Source: Leptospira meyeri (GTDB taxonomy: Bacteria > Spirochaetota > Leptospiria > Leptospirales > Leptospiraceae). From it: a stretch of 64,000 bases of DNA. The translations under genes were made by a program, and so were the position numbers. Location of the stretch: contig NZ_SORO01000001.1 of the NCBI RefSeq assembly GCF_004368965.1, forward strand, positions 2,388,001 to 2,452,000, written 5' to 3'. Shown here in pieces: positions 1 to 8,512 of this stretch. The first letter of the stretch is position 1, and each line of letters starts with the position of its first letter. The notes below the pieces were generated by a model, which saw nothing but the letters and a program-made list of their open reading frames with translations, was not told where the DNA came from and ran no database searches.

Positions 1-438
1 TTCCATCCCCGAGCCAGGAAGTTTGTAATCCATTGTAAAAATAAAAAATGCATCTTCAGTGATTCGTTCGCTTCCATTTGTTTCTACACGCGAGGCAGGG
101 TAGGGCAAACCGGTTTTGGTTCTATATTGGTAGATCTTGTTTGCGATTGAAAGGGAAAGGTCTCGATTTTTCCCTTCTAAGGGTTCCCCACCGGTAAGTA
201 AAACTTGGTATCCATGATGGGGATCTAAACTTTCTAATTCGTTCCAAATTGAGTCTAAATTTTTTTCAGTTCCTTGGTTTGGCCCCAGAGCATATGCTGT
301 GTCACACCACAAGGCTCTTGATTCTGTTTTGCCACATCGTAAGGAACATCCTGCAAATCGTATGAAGACAGTAGGGATTCCTTGCGAAATTCCTTCGCCA
401 GAAATGGAAGAATAGACTTCGTGAATTTTTCCAAACAT
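1..438 (-). CDS. queE: 7-carboxy-7-deazaguanine synthase QueE (3' part beyond window)
   Basis: Radical SAM enzyme of the queuosine/7-deazapurine pathway that converts 6-carboxytetrahydropterin to 7-carboxy-7-deazaguanine. The N-terminal 146 residues are visible; the gene runs off the left edge. Seen: start MFGKIHEVY, the S-x-SGEG segment, a [10 protein letters not shown] cluster region, GGEP (SAM-binding strand), ETNGS and a DYKLPGSG segment, all in the order expected for QueE. The cluster cysteines are spaced CX3C-X9-C (C25, C29 and C39) instead of the standard CX3CX2C, because about seven residues (KTESRAL) lie before the WCD motif. The ATG at 438 is the only plausible start. The neighbouring gene is divergent and unrelated to queuosine. 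Confidence 0.9.
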   Translation of the reverse strand, partial: MFGKIHEVYSSISGEGISQGIPTVFIRFAGCSLRCGKTESRALWCDTAYALGPNQGTEKNLDSIWNELESLDPHHGYQVLLTGGEPLEGKNRDLSLSIANKIYQYRTKTGLPYPASRVETNGSERITEDAFFIFTMDYKLPGSGME

Positions 439-510
439 AATGATGATTCCTTCTATGTCAGAATAAAGTAAATTGTTCTTGCGAAAACATTTATTCAGAA
501 TTTGCTTTTT

Positions 511-2166
511 ATGGTCATGTTTGTAGACGCTAAATTGGAATTCCCTTTAATCCACGAAAAAGAGGTACAGGAAAACCATCTTTTATTGAGGTTTCGGACT
601 CCGGCCAATCCTAAAATCAATGAACGTAAACCATTGGTTATTGGGTTAACCATCGATAAAAGTTGGTCCATGAAGGGAGAAAAGATGGAATCAGTGATTG
701 ATGCTTCCTGTGCTCTTGTCAATTGGCTGACAAGACATGATGCCGTTGCCATTATTGCCTATTCTGCTGATGTACAAATCATCCAACCAGTTACTCACCT
801 AACAGAAAAAGTTTCTGTTACTGATAAAATTAGAAATATCCAAGTAGCCACTTCGACAAACTTAAGTGGTGGATGGTTGTCCGCATTAAAAAGTCTGACC
901 CAATCAAAAATTCCAAATGCTTACAAACGAGTTTTATTACTCACTGATGGAAATCCCACTTCTGGAATCAAAGAAAAAGAAGCATTGGTAAAAATTGCAG
1001 AAGATCATTTGGCTATGGGAATTTCTACCACAACGATCGGCGTTGGTAATGACTTTAATGAAGAGATCCTAGTTGAAATTGCCAAAGCAGGTGGGGGAAA
1101 TTTTCATTATATCGACAACCCAGAAAAGGCTTCCGATATTTTCTTTGATGAATTTGGAGACATTGGAGCATTGTATGCACAAGCCATCGATGTGGAATTA
1201 CAACTAGCTCCTGGAGTTCGATTGAAACAAGTTTTGTCAGAAACTTCCCACCAAGTGTTGGAAGAATTTGATGAGTTTTTGGGAGATTCCAAAACCATTT
1301 CCCGGCAAAAAATCAATCTCCAATTAGGTGATCTTAGGGCCGATGACATTCGTAACTTAGTGCTACGATTGGAAATAGATGATCGTGTGAATCAAACGGA
1401 ATCTCCTTTTTGTGAAGTAAACGTATCTTATTATAATTTATTACAACAAAATACTTTAGAATCTGTAAAAGAATTCTTCCAGTTTCCCAAAGGAAATAAC
1501 AAAGGAAAACAAGATCCAGATGTTTTGGTAGAGATTTTGATCGCCAATGCAACGACAGGGATTAAAGAAATTACTGATTTTGTTAAAAAAGGTCATATAG
1601 AAGACGCCAAGGCACTGTTATTCGGCCTTATTCAAGATATTAAAAATAACTTACACTTTGCTCCCAATGCACTTGGTTCAGTCCTAAACCGTCTCCAAGT
1701 TTTGGATACGAAAATCACAACGAAGTCAGATGATTTAAACAAACACTTATTTATGAATTCACAAATTATGATGAAAGGTCCAGAAAAGTTGGATCTAAAG
1801 GATGTTATCCTTCACGATGAAATTTTTGAGTATCGTACAACGGGCGATATTGATTTGTATAAGTGCCCTGAAATTAAACTTCTTTTAGAGCAAAAAATGT
1901 CTGATGGGTTTCGGTATGTGGTTTTTGATTTTGCCAATACTTCTCATATTGACTCTTCAGCAATTGGAATGGTGATCCAGATAGTTGGTTGGCTAAGAAG
2001 GCGTGGTGGTGAACTCGTGGTTGCCAACATCCATGATTCTGTAAAAAAGATATTCGAAATCACAAGGTTGTACAACCACATCCGCGTGGCAGAAAGTCTT
2101 TCCTCTGCTAAAGAAATTTTACAGAGGATTATTTATGCAAACGAAGGAGATAAAAAACCTAGTTAG
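511..2166 (+). CDS. VWA domain - STAS domain fusion protein
   Basis: Two recognisable domains. Residues about 35-230 form a von Willebrand factor A domain with a complete MIDAS metal site: DKSWS (about 49-53), a downstream Thr in STNLSGG and the Asp of LTDGNPTSG. The last about 110 residues are a STAS (anti-sigma-factor-antagonist type) domain with HIDSSAIGM, where the serine corresponds to the phosphorylatable Ser of SpoIIAA-like proteins. A middle region of about 200 residues resembles the post-VWA beta/helical part of other bacterial VWA proteins. No signal peptide or membrane segment is seen, so it is probably cytoplasmic. The function is unknown; partner-switch signalling coupled to VWA-mediated binding is inference. 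Start: ATG at 511 (or 517) preferred over TTG at 502; no clear ribosome binding site. It ends 1 bp before the convergent PC4-like gene. Confidence 0.8.
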   Translation: MVMFVDAKLEFPLIHEKEVQENHLLLRFRTPANPKINERKPLVIGLTIDKSWSMKGEKMESVIDASCALVNWLTRHDAVAIIAYSADVQIIQPVTHLTEKVSVTDKIRNIQVATSTNLSGGWLSALKSLTQSKIPNAYKRVLLLTDGNPTSGIKEKEALVKIAEDHLAMGISTTTIGVGNDFNEEILVEIAKAGGGNFHYIDNPEKASDIFFDEFGDIGALYAQAIDVELQLAPGVRLKQVLSETSHQVLEEFDEFLGDSKTISRQKINLQLGDLRADDIRNLVLRLEIDDRVNQTESPFCEVNVSYYNLLQQNTLESVKEFFQFPKGNNKGKQDPDVLVEILIANATTGIKEITDFVKKGHIEDAKALLFGLIQDIKNNLHFAPNALGSVLNRLQVLDTKITTKSDDLNKHLFMNSQIMMKGPEKLDLKDVILHDEIFEYRTTGDIDLYKCPEIKLLLEQKMSDGFRYVVFDFANTSHIDSSAIGMVIQIVGWLRRRGGELVVANIHDSVKKIFEITRLYNHIRVAESLSSAKEILQRIIYANEGDKKPS

Positions 2167-2167
2167 T

Positions 2168-2389
2168 TTAAGCCAACCAGCGTTCTGCTTCTTCGATTGC
2201 TTCTTTTAAATCACCAACAAGTGCTGGAGCAATGGCGATTCCTTTTTGAGTTGGTTTCAATTCTCCATTGGGATCTGTATACCAAACTCGAATGTTAAAA
2301 AAAGTTTGGCCCTTATATTCGGAGATTTCTACTCGTATGACTTCTCCCCGGCCTTTGTCAATGTCTCGAATGATTCCTGTTTTTGCCAT
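2168..2389 (-). CDS. PC4/p15-like ssDNA-binding protein
   Basis: A 73-residue protein matching the transcriptional coactivator p15 (PC4) family in its bacterial, YdbC-like form. The diagnostic pattern is visible: [18 protein letters not shown], then [15 protein letters not shown] and a final amphipathic helix ([14 protein letters not shown]). Family members bind single-stranded DNA as dimers through the curved beta sheet; a role in transcription or DNA maintenance is inferred from the family only. It lies 1 bp downstream of the FNR gene on the same strand and is probably cotranscribed with it. Confidence 0.8.
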   Translation of the reverse strand: MAKTGIIRDIDKGRGEVIRVEISEYKGQTFFNIRVWYTDPNGELKPTQKGIAIAPALVGDLKEAIEEAERWLA

Positions 2390-2390
2390 T

Positions 2391-3314
2391 TTAATACGTC
2401 TCTACAAAAAGTTGTTCTTTTTCTTCTAGGTCTTTCTTAAATTCATCATACGAAAGATCAGTTCCGCAAGCTGACATGATCTCTTGTATCACTCCTTTTT
2501 CCATTCCCTTCGGACCGCCACAAATATAAAACTTACCGTTTCCATTGACAGCATTTTTAATAGCTCCCGCATTTTCTTTTGCTCGGTGTGTGATGTACAT
2601 TTTCCCACCGTCAAAAGAATTTTTTTCCTCTCGACTAATAGCTGTTAAAAAATGAAAGTTTGGATGATTTTTTGCCATATCTTCAAAATAATCACGTAGT
2701 ACAATTTCGTCAGAGTAAGGGGCCCCGTAAACCAACCAAACATTACCTTGGAATGAAATCAACTTTTGAACAAGGAGCTCTTCCACCATTCCCAAAAAAG
2801 GACTAATGCCAGTTCCTGTTGCAAAAAAGAAAATATCTCCTACGTAATCCACTTGGGGTAATAGAAATTTTTTACCAGCAGGACCAGTCATGGTTACGGT
2901 ATCTCCTGGTTTTAAATCACAAAGGTAATTGGAACAAACACCTTTATGAACAAGGTTTCCATTTTCATCGTATACATTGTCCCTTTTGACAACGAATTCA
3001 ATATTGTCCTTGGTTTGTCCAAAACTGAACGATGGTGAGGCGATGGAATACAAACGGATGGTATACGATGGGTCAGCCGAGCCCTTTGCTTGTTTTTCTG
3101 GATCTACTCCTGGAGGAATGATTCCAGCACTTTGCCCAATCATATAGGGATAAGTATTGTGGTCGACGGCAATGGTGATTCGGTGTACGGCAGAATCACC
3201 TTCTTTTTTTGGACGTTTTCCCTTTCCTGGTTCAGGAGTCAAACGGGTGTTGGCAATGACTTGGGCTAGGATGGGATTGGATTTTTTAAAAAGATTGATT
3301 TGAGGGGTAAGCAA
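2391..3314 (-). CDS. fpr: ferredoxin-NADP+ reductase, plastid type
   Basis: FAD enzyme exchanging electrons between NADPH and ferredoxin/flavodoxin. Seen: the FAD-binding RLYSIAS motif (about residue 90), the YLCDLKPGD segment, the [10 protein letters not shown] loop, [12 protein letters not shown] for NADP binding, the YICGGPKGM strand and a C-terminal VETY whose terminal Tyr stacks on the flavin in plant-type enzymes. Leptospira FNR is known to belong to the plastidic class, and this protein has the same layout (307 residues). The start is TTG at 3314, supported by GAGG six bases upstream; no nearby in-frame ATG exists. The PC4-like gene follows after 1 bp. Cytoplasmic; likely supplies reduced ferredoxin for biosynthesis and oxidative defence. 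Confidence 0.95.
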   Translation of the reverse strand: MLTPQINLFKKSNPILAQVIANTRLTPEPGKGKRPKKEGDSAVHRITIAVDHNTYPYMIGQSAGIIPPGVDPEKQAKGSADPSYTIRLYSIASPSFSFGQTKDNIEFVVKRDNVYDENGNLVHKGVCSNYLCDLKPGDTVTMTGPAGKKFLLPQVDYVGDIFFFATGTGISPFLGMVEELLVQKLISFQGNVWLVYGAPYSDEIVLRDYFEDMAKNHPNFHFLTAISREEKNSFDGGKMYITHRAKENAGAIKNAVNGNGKFYICGGPKGMEKGVIQEIMSACGTDLSYDEFKKDLEEKEQLFVETY

Positions 3315-3420
3315 GGTCGTCCTCGTAACACGTGGTTTTTGGTCAAGTTTGGCATTCGGATGGTTCGGGAAAAGGAGAAGTTAGAGTTTTCATTTTTCCT
3401 TCCCGGAATTATGTCTCTTC

Positions 3421-3448
3421 TTGACTCCTTTTTTGGAGTTTTTAAACT
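3421..3448 (+). promoter_or_regulatory. sigma-70-type promoter upstream of the small ORF and DUF3015 gene
   Basis: TTGACT (3421-3426), a 16-base spacer and TAAACT (3443-3448). The spacer contains a short inverted repeat (ACTCC/GGAGT) followed by a T run. It points toward the genes at 3503 and 3738. The same -10 hexamer TAAACT recurs upstream of fliG, hrcA and the RND operon. Confidence 0.5.
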
Positions 3449-3502
3449 TTAGTCATTCCGGCCCCCTCGCCGATCCTAAAGACAACCGGGAAAACAAACT
3501 GC

Positions 3503-3724
3503 ATGAGATCGACTGAAGCAAAAGAAAAGAAACCATCTTCACTTCCAAATACCGTTCTTCATCATAAATTGGAATCATTCACAAATACAATGATCCAATC
3601 TCTACAGACTAAATCAAAAGAGGAAAGATCTTGGGCCGTTCTTTCGATGTCTGGAGAAATTTTAGCCCAGGGCAATCGGTTGCCACAAGTAGATCGTAAT
3701 TCAGATTCTTTATTTTCAATTTAA
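3503..3724 (+). CDS. small hypothetical protein
   Basis: A 73-residue, charged, soluble-looking protein without a recognised family, signal peptide or membrane segment. An ATG start lies after a weak GGGAA. It sits 55 bp downstream of a promoter-like element and 13 bp upstream of the DUF3015 gene, so at minimum it occupies that gene's leader. The C-terminal half (RSWAVLSMSGEILAQGNRL) reads like folded beta-strand sequence and not random frame. It could still be a non-coding leader; confidence is moderate. Confidence 0.5.
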   Translation: MRSTEAKEKKPSSLPNTVLHHKLESFTNTMIQSLQTKSKEERSWAVLSMSGEILAQGNRLPQVDRNSDSLFSI

Positions 3725-3737
3725 TTACGGAGGGTCT

Positions 3738-4271
3738 ATGTTCACCCGAAGTTTTCATTCCTATTCTAAAACTCAACTCACGATTGTTAGTTTATTTGCT
3801 TCGCTGATTTCAGCACCCGTGTCCGTATTATCAGAGCCGTATGGGATGGCAGGATGTGGGCTTGGATCTATGGTCCCAGTTTGGAAAAATGATATTGGGC
3901 AAGTTCTTGCTGCCACAACCAATGGAAGTTTATCTTCGCAAACGTTTGGAATTACTTCAGGTACATCCAATTGTACAACAGATGGAATTGTGAGGGCTGA
4001 TCGTGCCCAAGAAGTTTTTGTTACTTATAATGAACGACCTTTGGAATTAGAAACAACTCGCGGAAATGGAGAAAGGATTCAGGCCATTGCTTCTTTGTTA
4101 GGTTGTCCGACACACAGCATTGAGTTAGGGAAGTTAATGAAAGAAAAACATTCCTTTATTTTTGATCATTCAAAAAACATTGAATCGAGTGTTCGATCTA
4201 AAATCATTTTATCTAGATTAAAGTTAAAAATTGCTGAAGATTCTGTATTAAAACAAGCTTGTTTGTATTAA
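3738..4271 (+). CDS. DUF3015 family exported protein
   Basis: A 177-residue protein with an N-terminal signal peptide (hydrophobic stretch about residues 14-30) followed directly by the DUF3015 signature: YGMAGCGLGSMV, then QVLAATTNGSLSSQTFGIT and SGTSNC with paired cysteines. Family members are predicted periplasmic or surface proteins of unknown function found in Gram-negative bacteria including Leptospira. A strong ribosome binding site (GGAGG) precedes the ATG. The stop codon overlaps the convergent gene by 4 bp. Confidence 0.85.
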   Translation: MFTRSFHSYSKTQLTIVSLFASLISAPVSVLSEPYGMAGCGLGSMVPVWKNDIGQVLAATTNGSLSSQTFGITSGTSNCTTDGIVRADRAQEVFVTYNERPLELETTRGNGERIQAIASLLGCPTHSIELGKLMKEKHSFIFDHSKNIESSVRSKIILSRLKLKIAEDSVLKQACLY

Positions 4272-4912
4272 TCGCGTAACACCCGAGATATTTCGGAATT
4301 ATAACGATGTGCCGCTTCTGTTTGGTTGAGATAACCATAAGCACCTAATTCAAACAAAAACGCTGCAGTGATTCCGTAACCGCCATCTGAAACAGAGTCA
4401 CACCCTTTTTTTCCCGCAGGATGAATTTTCCAATCACGAGGGTTTAAAAACTGAAAATTTTCGGGGCAAACCACATGACTATAATTTTTGCCATCAGCAT
4501 GTCTTGCTTCATGTAACAAAACAAGAACTCGATCCAATCGATTTAAATTAAAGAAAGTACGACCAAGTAAAACATCACCGTCATGGTACATAGCAACATA
4601 ATCACCGGTGGATCCATAAGAATATTTTTTGATCCGTGATTGTATCCAACGAGATAACTTTTTCCCTGAGAAACCAAATTTAAAAATGGATTCAAATTGT
4701 GTAAGGTGATTGTACGTTGATTTATCGATTTTGATTCGTTTAGGTTCGAGAGATTCTAAATAAGAAAACGATTCTTTTAAAATTTTAGATTGTTTTGCAT
4801 TTAACTTTGATTCATCGGAGTACACAGGAACTCCCGATAACCAATAGAGAACAAAAACAATAAAAACTGCTTTATACGAATTGAGTTCAAAAAGTGGCTT
4901 GGAGTCCACCAT
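4268..4912 (-). CDS. exported protein with HEXXH-type motif, end of TonB receptor operon
   Basis: A 214-residue protein with an N-terminal hydrophobic segment (about residues 13-31, [11 protein letters not shown]) consistent with export. The motif LLHEARHAD (about 131-139) fits HEXXH of zinc peptidases, followed by a cysteine-containing region ([20 protein letters not shown]). No known peptidase family can be assigned by eye, so catalysis is only a possibility. The start overlaps the 3' end of the TonB receptor gene by 26 bp, indicating translational coupling in the haem/iron-type operon. Confidence 0.7.
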   Translation of the reverse strand: MVDSKPLFELNSYKAVFIVFVLYWLSGVPVYSDESKLNAKQSKILKESFSYLESLEPKRIKIDKSTYNHLTQFESIFKFGFSGKKLSRWIQSRIKKYSYGSTGDYVAMYHDGDVLLGRTFFNLNRLDRVLVLLHEARHADGKNYSHVVCPENFQFLNPRDWKIHPAGKKGCDSVSDGGYGITAAFLFELGAYGYLNQTEAAHRYNSEISRVLRD

Positions 4913-7046
4913 AGTAAAACCTGGGCCGAATAGGATTGTAAGTAAGCTCGTATTGGTCCAGGACGTTGTCTACTCCTAAAAACAGGGACATCCTTCCATC
5001 AAAGAATTTTTTCTCCATCCGTACGTTTAGTAACGTGAAGGGTTTTCCATACACAACTTTGTTATTTTCTTCCACGCTTTTGGTTTGTTGGTCAATAAGA
5101 GCGGTACTGGAACCGGCAGTAAATTCATTGGTTGTACTATAAAAAGGCCTTTTGTCCAATCGTTTGGCACGGAGGGCAAATTCCCAACCGCCAGGAGCAT
5201 TTACAAAAAAGTTCATTGTTCCTTGGTGTAGTGCTCTCCCTTCTAAAGGTCTATCTGTTGTTAGGTCCCTTGTATCGGTTTGGTTGTAACCCAACTCCAG
5301 TGCAAAGTATTTGAGGAATCGAACCCGGGACCCAGCTTCCACCCCTCTTGTATAGGCACGTTGGATGTTTTTTAGTTGGAAGTTAGCAAATTCACTGGTT
5401 CTTGTTCCGAAACTATATTGGATGAGATCGGTAATGTCATTTCGAAACACACTGAGAGATAGGGTCCAAAATTTAAAAGGAGCATATTCAATATCTGCAT
5501 TTACTGTTGTGGATCTTTCAGGTCTCAGTTTGTCATTTCCGTCCACAACATAACCCACACCTGGGTTTTCAAAGCGTAAATAAAGTTCTCGAAAAGAAGG
5601 AGGTCGAAATCCTTTTCCGTAACTGGCTCGGAAAACGAGGTTACTTGTAATATCAACCTTGGTTGCAATTTTTGGTGTGGTTTGTCCTCCAAATTGGGAA
5701 TCCACGTCATGACGTACTCCTGGAACCAATCGCCAAACAAAACCTTGGCGCCAAACAACCCATTCATCTTGGATGAATGCGGCTCTTCTTGTTCGGAATG
5801 CGTTTCTTCTTTGTAATCTGTCTGATTGTAATTCTTCTGAATAGGATTCTACACCTGCAGTGATCATATGATCATTGTTAATTTCATGATCGATTTGTGC
5901 GACACCCTGTGATGAGAATTCGTTTGTGAGTTCTTTTACGTCCAATTCATTTGAATTTCTTTGGTCTAATTTATAATGATTTTCCCAACGAGAGAAATTT
6001 CCACGTAAAGAAACCATATTTCGTTTTCCATAAGCATACTCAATCGCACCTAATCCAAGAAAGTCGTTCGTGAGATTGGTTCTATCAAAGACGCCACCAT
6101 TGCTTCTGGAATCAACACCGGCCTGATTACGGTTTAGATAATTGATTCCAGTTTTGACCTTAAATTTTCCATCGGGATTAAAAGTCATATTCCCACCAAC
6201 GTTATTATCCTGGAATGCATTCCCTGTTGTGGCTGGAGTTTTTGGATCTAAGTCATAAGCGGCTGATTGGTTGAAGCCACCGAAAAAATTGGAAGCTACA
6301 AATTCATTTTTAAAACCAACATCAGCGATCATATTTTTTTCGCCTTGGGTTCCAAAATTGGTTTGTCTTCCATTTCCATAAGTTGTTCGGAATTGGTAGT
6401 GTTCTGGTTTTTCTGCTTGTTTGGTAATGATATTGATGACCCCACCAATGGCATCAGCACCATACAAAGAAGAGGAACTGCCTTTTACAATTTCAACTCG
6501 TTCAATATTTTGAACTTTGAATCGAGTGAGGTCAATTGTATTGTTCAATCGGCCTGCAATCCGTTGTCCATCTACAAGAAACAGTACATACTTGGAATCA
6601 AGGCCCAACATTTGGACCTGTGACCCACCAAAAAACGGAGTTACATTGATACCTGTTTGAGTATCTAGCACCTCACCTAAGTTACGCGCACCTGTTTGTT
6701 CAATTCGTTTTCTAGAAATAACCTCTGTAGCAACTGCAGAGTCTTTGAGTCTGCGTTCACCGCGCGATCCTGTAACCACAATCCCATTTTTATTATCCAA
6801 ATCTTTGAAACGATCCACTTCTTCCGTAGGAGTTTCTTCTTTATTTCCCTCTTCTGGAACGGCGGTCGGATTTTGAGTTGGTTGGTTTGGATCTGCTGGA
6901 GTTGTTTCCGTTGTTATGTTAGGTGTTTTTTCAACGGTTTTTGGATTTTTTCCGTTTTCGCGTGGTCGAGTTTGGGAATGGACCTCGCCAATAAATAATA
7001 AAAACAGGCAAAGGATAGGCAATAGAAACGGGTTAAAAAAATACAT
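4887..7046 (-). CDS. TonB-dependent outer-membrane receptor (putative haem/iron type)
   Basis: Outer-membrane beta-barrel that imports a ligand using TonB energy. Seen: signal peptide (hydrophobic, ending VHSQ), a Pro/Thr/Asn-rich linker, a plug domain with GVVVTGS-like start ([12 protein letters not shown]), LVDGQRIAG and [29 protein letters not shown], and a barrel ending in a terminal Phe (YYGGLQATF), as typical for BAM substrates. About 719 residues, normal for the family. The ATG at 7046 overlaps the upstream stop as TAATG; an ATG at 7064 is an alternative. The upstream HmuY-like gene suggests an HmuR-like haem receptor; ligand specificity is inference. Confidence 0.88.
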   Translation of the reverse strand: MYFFNPFLLPILCLFLLFIGEVHSQTRPRENGKNPKTVEKTPNITTETTPADPNQPTQNPTAVPEEGNKEETPTEEVDRFKDLDNKNGIVVTGSRGERRLKDSAVATEVISRKRIEQTGARNLGEVLDTQTGINVTPFFGGSQVQMLGLDSKYVLFLVDGQRIAGRLNNTIDLTRFKVQNIERVEIVKGSSSSLYGADAIGGVINIITKQAEKPEHYQFRTTYGNGRQTNFGTQGEKNMIADVGFKNEFVASNFFGGFNQSAAYDLDPKTPATTGNAFQDNNVGGNMTFNPDGKFKVKTGINYLNRNQAGVDSRSNGGVFDRTNLTNDFLGLGAIEYAYGKRNMVSLRGNFSRWENHYKLDQRNSNELDVKELTNEFSSQGVAQIDHEINNDHMITAGVESYSEELQSDRLQRRNAFRTRRAAFIQDEWVVWRQGFVWRLVPGVRHDVDSQFGGQTTPKIATKVDITSNLVFRASYGKGFRPPSFRELYLRFENPGVGYVVDGNDKLRPERSTTVNADIEYAPFKFWTLSLSVFRNDITDLIQYSFGTRTSEFANFQLKNIQRAYTRGVEAGSRVRFLKYFALELGYNQTDTRDLTTDRPLEGRALHQGTMNFFVNAPGGWEFALRAKRLDKRPFYSTTNEFTAGSSTALIDQQTKSVEENNKVVYGKPFTLLNVRMEKKFFDGRMSLFLGVDNVLDQYELTYNPIRPRFYYGGLQATF

Positions 7047-7708
7047 TAGGGAAGTTTTTTCCATCGGATGGTCGGATAACCTGAAGTTCCCGCATCACTA
7101 TAATAATTTTCAATATGAATGGCATAAGTTGCAAGGCCTGTTCCAGAACGGATGAGAAAGATATCAGGTTTTGGAGTTAAATTTCCAATTGTATAATAGT
7201 ACCATTCAGTAACAAGAGCATTACCTACATAAATAGCACCGGCTCCACCAATTCCTTGTGTGGTTGTAGCCACATCTACGGTGAAACTATTACAACCTTG
7301 GCTACTAGCGGAATTAGAGCTTGCTACAGCAAAATTTGTGGTATTACTCGTACAAGCACCACCGAGTCCGAAACGATTAGTTTCTCCTGAGTTTGTAGCC
7401 GCCTTGTATCTGTTAAATGCGATGTCCCAAGTTAAGTTATCTTTTTCTGAAAATGGGATTTGTTTGTTCCCTTCAAATTGGAAGTATATATAAAAATCTA
7501 AATTGGTTGCATTGAACCTGGTTGTATAACTCCCGTCACCGTTGGCGCGGGAAAAAACAATTTTATCCAAAGCATTGGGATTCCCCGCATTGATCAAATT
7601 AGTGACCAATTGGTTTACAAAAAGTTCCTGGTCTGACAAGGCACTTTCTTGCCTTGCGCAGAAACTCGTTAATAAAAGAATAAAACCAATGCTAAGGAAT
7701 CGAATCAC
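7046..7708 (-). CDS. HmuY-like lipoprotein
   Basis: A 220-residue lipoprotein: signal peptide with lipobox-like LTSFC (Cys about 17). The mature part carries features of the HmuY family: YIYFQFEG, the block [16 protein letters not shown] followed by GGA, a WYYYTIGN segment, and the final [11 protein letters not shown] plus PTIRWKKL strands. HmuY proteins of Bacteroidetes bind haem at the cell surface and pass it to the TonB receptor HmuR; here the TonB receptor follows with a TAATG overlap. Only one histidine stands in the C-terminal part, so axial ligands may differ from P. gingivalis HmuY. GTG start, 2 bp after the preceding stop. Confidence 0.75.
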   Translation of the reverse strand: MIRFLSIGFILLLTSFCARQESALSDQELFVNQLVTNLINAGNPNALDKIVFSRANGDGSYTTRFNATNLDFYIYFQFEGNKQIPFSEKDNLTWDIAFNRYKAATNSGETNRFGLGGACTSNTTNFAVASSNSASSQGCNSFTVDVATTTQGIGGAGAIYVGNALVTEWYYYTIGNLTPKPDIFLIRSGTGLATYAIHIENYYSDAGTSGYPTIRWKKLP

Positions 7709-7710
7709 TG

Positions 7711-8277
7711 TTATGGAGCAAAAGTATAGTTTACAGCAGCAGATTGTCCGTTTCTTGGAATCGCATAAATAAACACATAATAATCACCAGCGCCTTGAGC
7801 ACCATTGAAAGTAATCGCTGCTGTTTGGTTCGTAATTTTATAGGAACTTGGGAATTCACTATTGGAATCAGTCGCTCCAGTGATGGAAAAATTGGCTGGA
7901 GTTGCCGCAATATTGGAAGTTGTCAAAGGGCAAGCGGAAGATTTGTAGACGATGATAAATGCACTTCCGTTTACGTTGAGAGTCGTACCTGCATCAGAAG
8001 TTAACTTAATTGCTGCTGTCGTATGTCCCACAATTGGTACGGAACCCAATTTGGAGATAGTACCGGCAGTGGTTCCTGTTACATCTGTTGTCCAAGTGTT
8101 GATGGTTGCTTTTCCAGAAGCGGAAACAGAACAATCACCAGCAGAAGACGTGAGTCCTGCAAGGGCAATGAGAGTTGCTGTGTTATCATCCTCTTTTTTC
8201 TTCTCACACTGGAAGGTAAATCCTGCGATTATACTCAAAACGATTAGTAATTTTGTCTTATTTTGGAAAGATTTCAT
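7711..8277 (-). CDS. lipoprotein, first gene of HmuY/TonB operon
   Basis: A 188-residue lipoprotein of unknown family. From the ATG at 8277 (GAGG five bases upstream) the sequence begins MKSFQNKTK with a hydrophobic core and lipobox-like TFQC; an ATG at 8301 would add eight polar residues and is less likely. After an acidic/lysine linker the mature protein is Ser/Thr/Ala-rich with beta-strand character and ends in a block (GAGDYYVFIYAIP) seen in beta-sandwich surface proteins. It is separated by 2 bp from the HmuY-like gene. It may be an accessory surface ligand-binding component; no function can be assigned. Confidence 0.75.
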   Translation of the reverse strand: MKSFQNKTKLLIVLSIIAGFTFQCEKKKEDDNTATLIALAGLTSSAGDCSVSASGKATINTWTTDVTGTTAGTISKLGSVPIVGHTTAAIKLTSDAGTTLNVNGSAFIIVYKSSACPLTTSNIAATPANFSITGATDSNSEFPSSYKITNQTAAITFNGAQGAGDYYVFIYAIPRNGQSAAVNYTFAP

Positions 8278-8317
8278 AGAACCTCGGTCTTTTTTATCCA
8301 AACTTGTGTACTGGAAA

Positions 8318-8339
8318 TGAGAATCAAATTCATTTTATA
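8318..8339 (-). promoter_or_regulatory. candidate Fur-like operator overlapping a -10 element
   Basis: On the plus strand TGAGAATCAAATTCA (8318-8332) is an imperfect 7-1-7 inverted repeat close to the Fur-box half site TGATAAT. It lies directly beside TATAAAAT (minus strand, 8332-8339), a good -10 candidate about 55 bp before the first operon gene. Its position suits repression of the haem/iron operon, but only the left half matches well. Confidence 0.4.
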
Positions 8340-8512
8340 GTTTTCCCTTTTTTTTCGAACTCTGACAATTGGATGACAGATGTTCCGGGTGCAGACCCAA
8401 TCTGGTGAATTTCATTACATACAAATCGTTTTGAACGCAATCAATGAGAGAAATCTACGATCAAAAAAATCAATTGTAAGGAAAAGGATTTTTCGTCTAC
8501 TATGCCAAGGTC

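Noticed and set aside
8318..8332. Definite Fur box
   Set aside because: Right half matches weakly; kept as a low-confidence candidate only.
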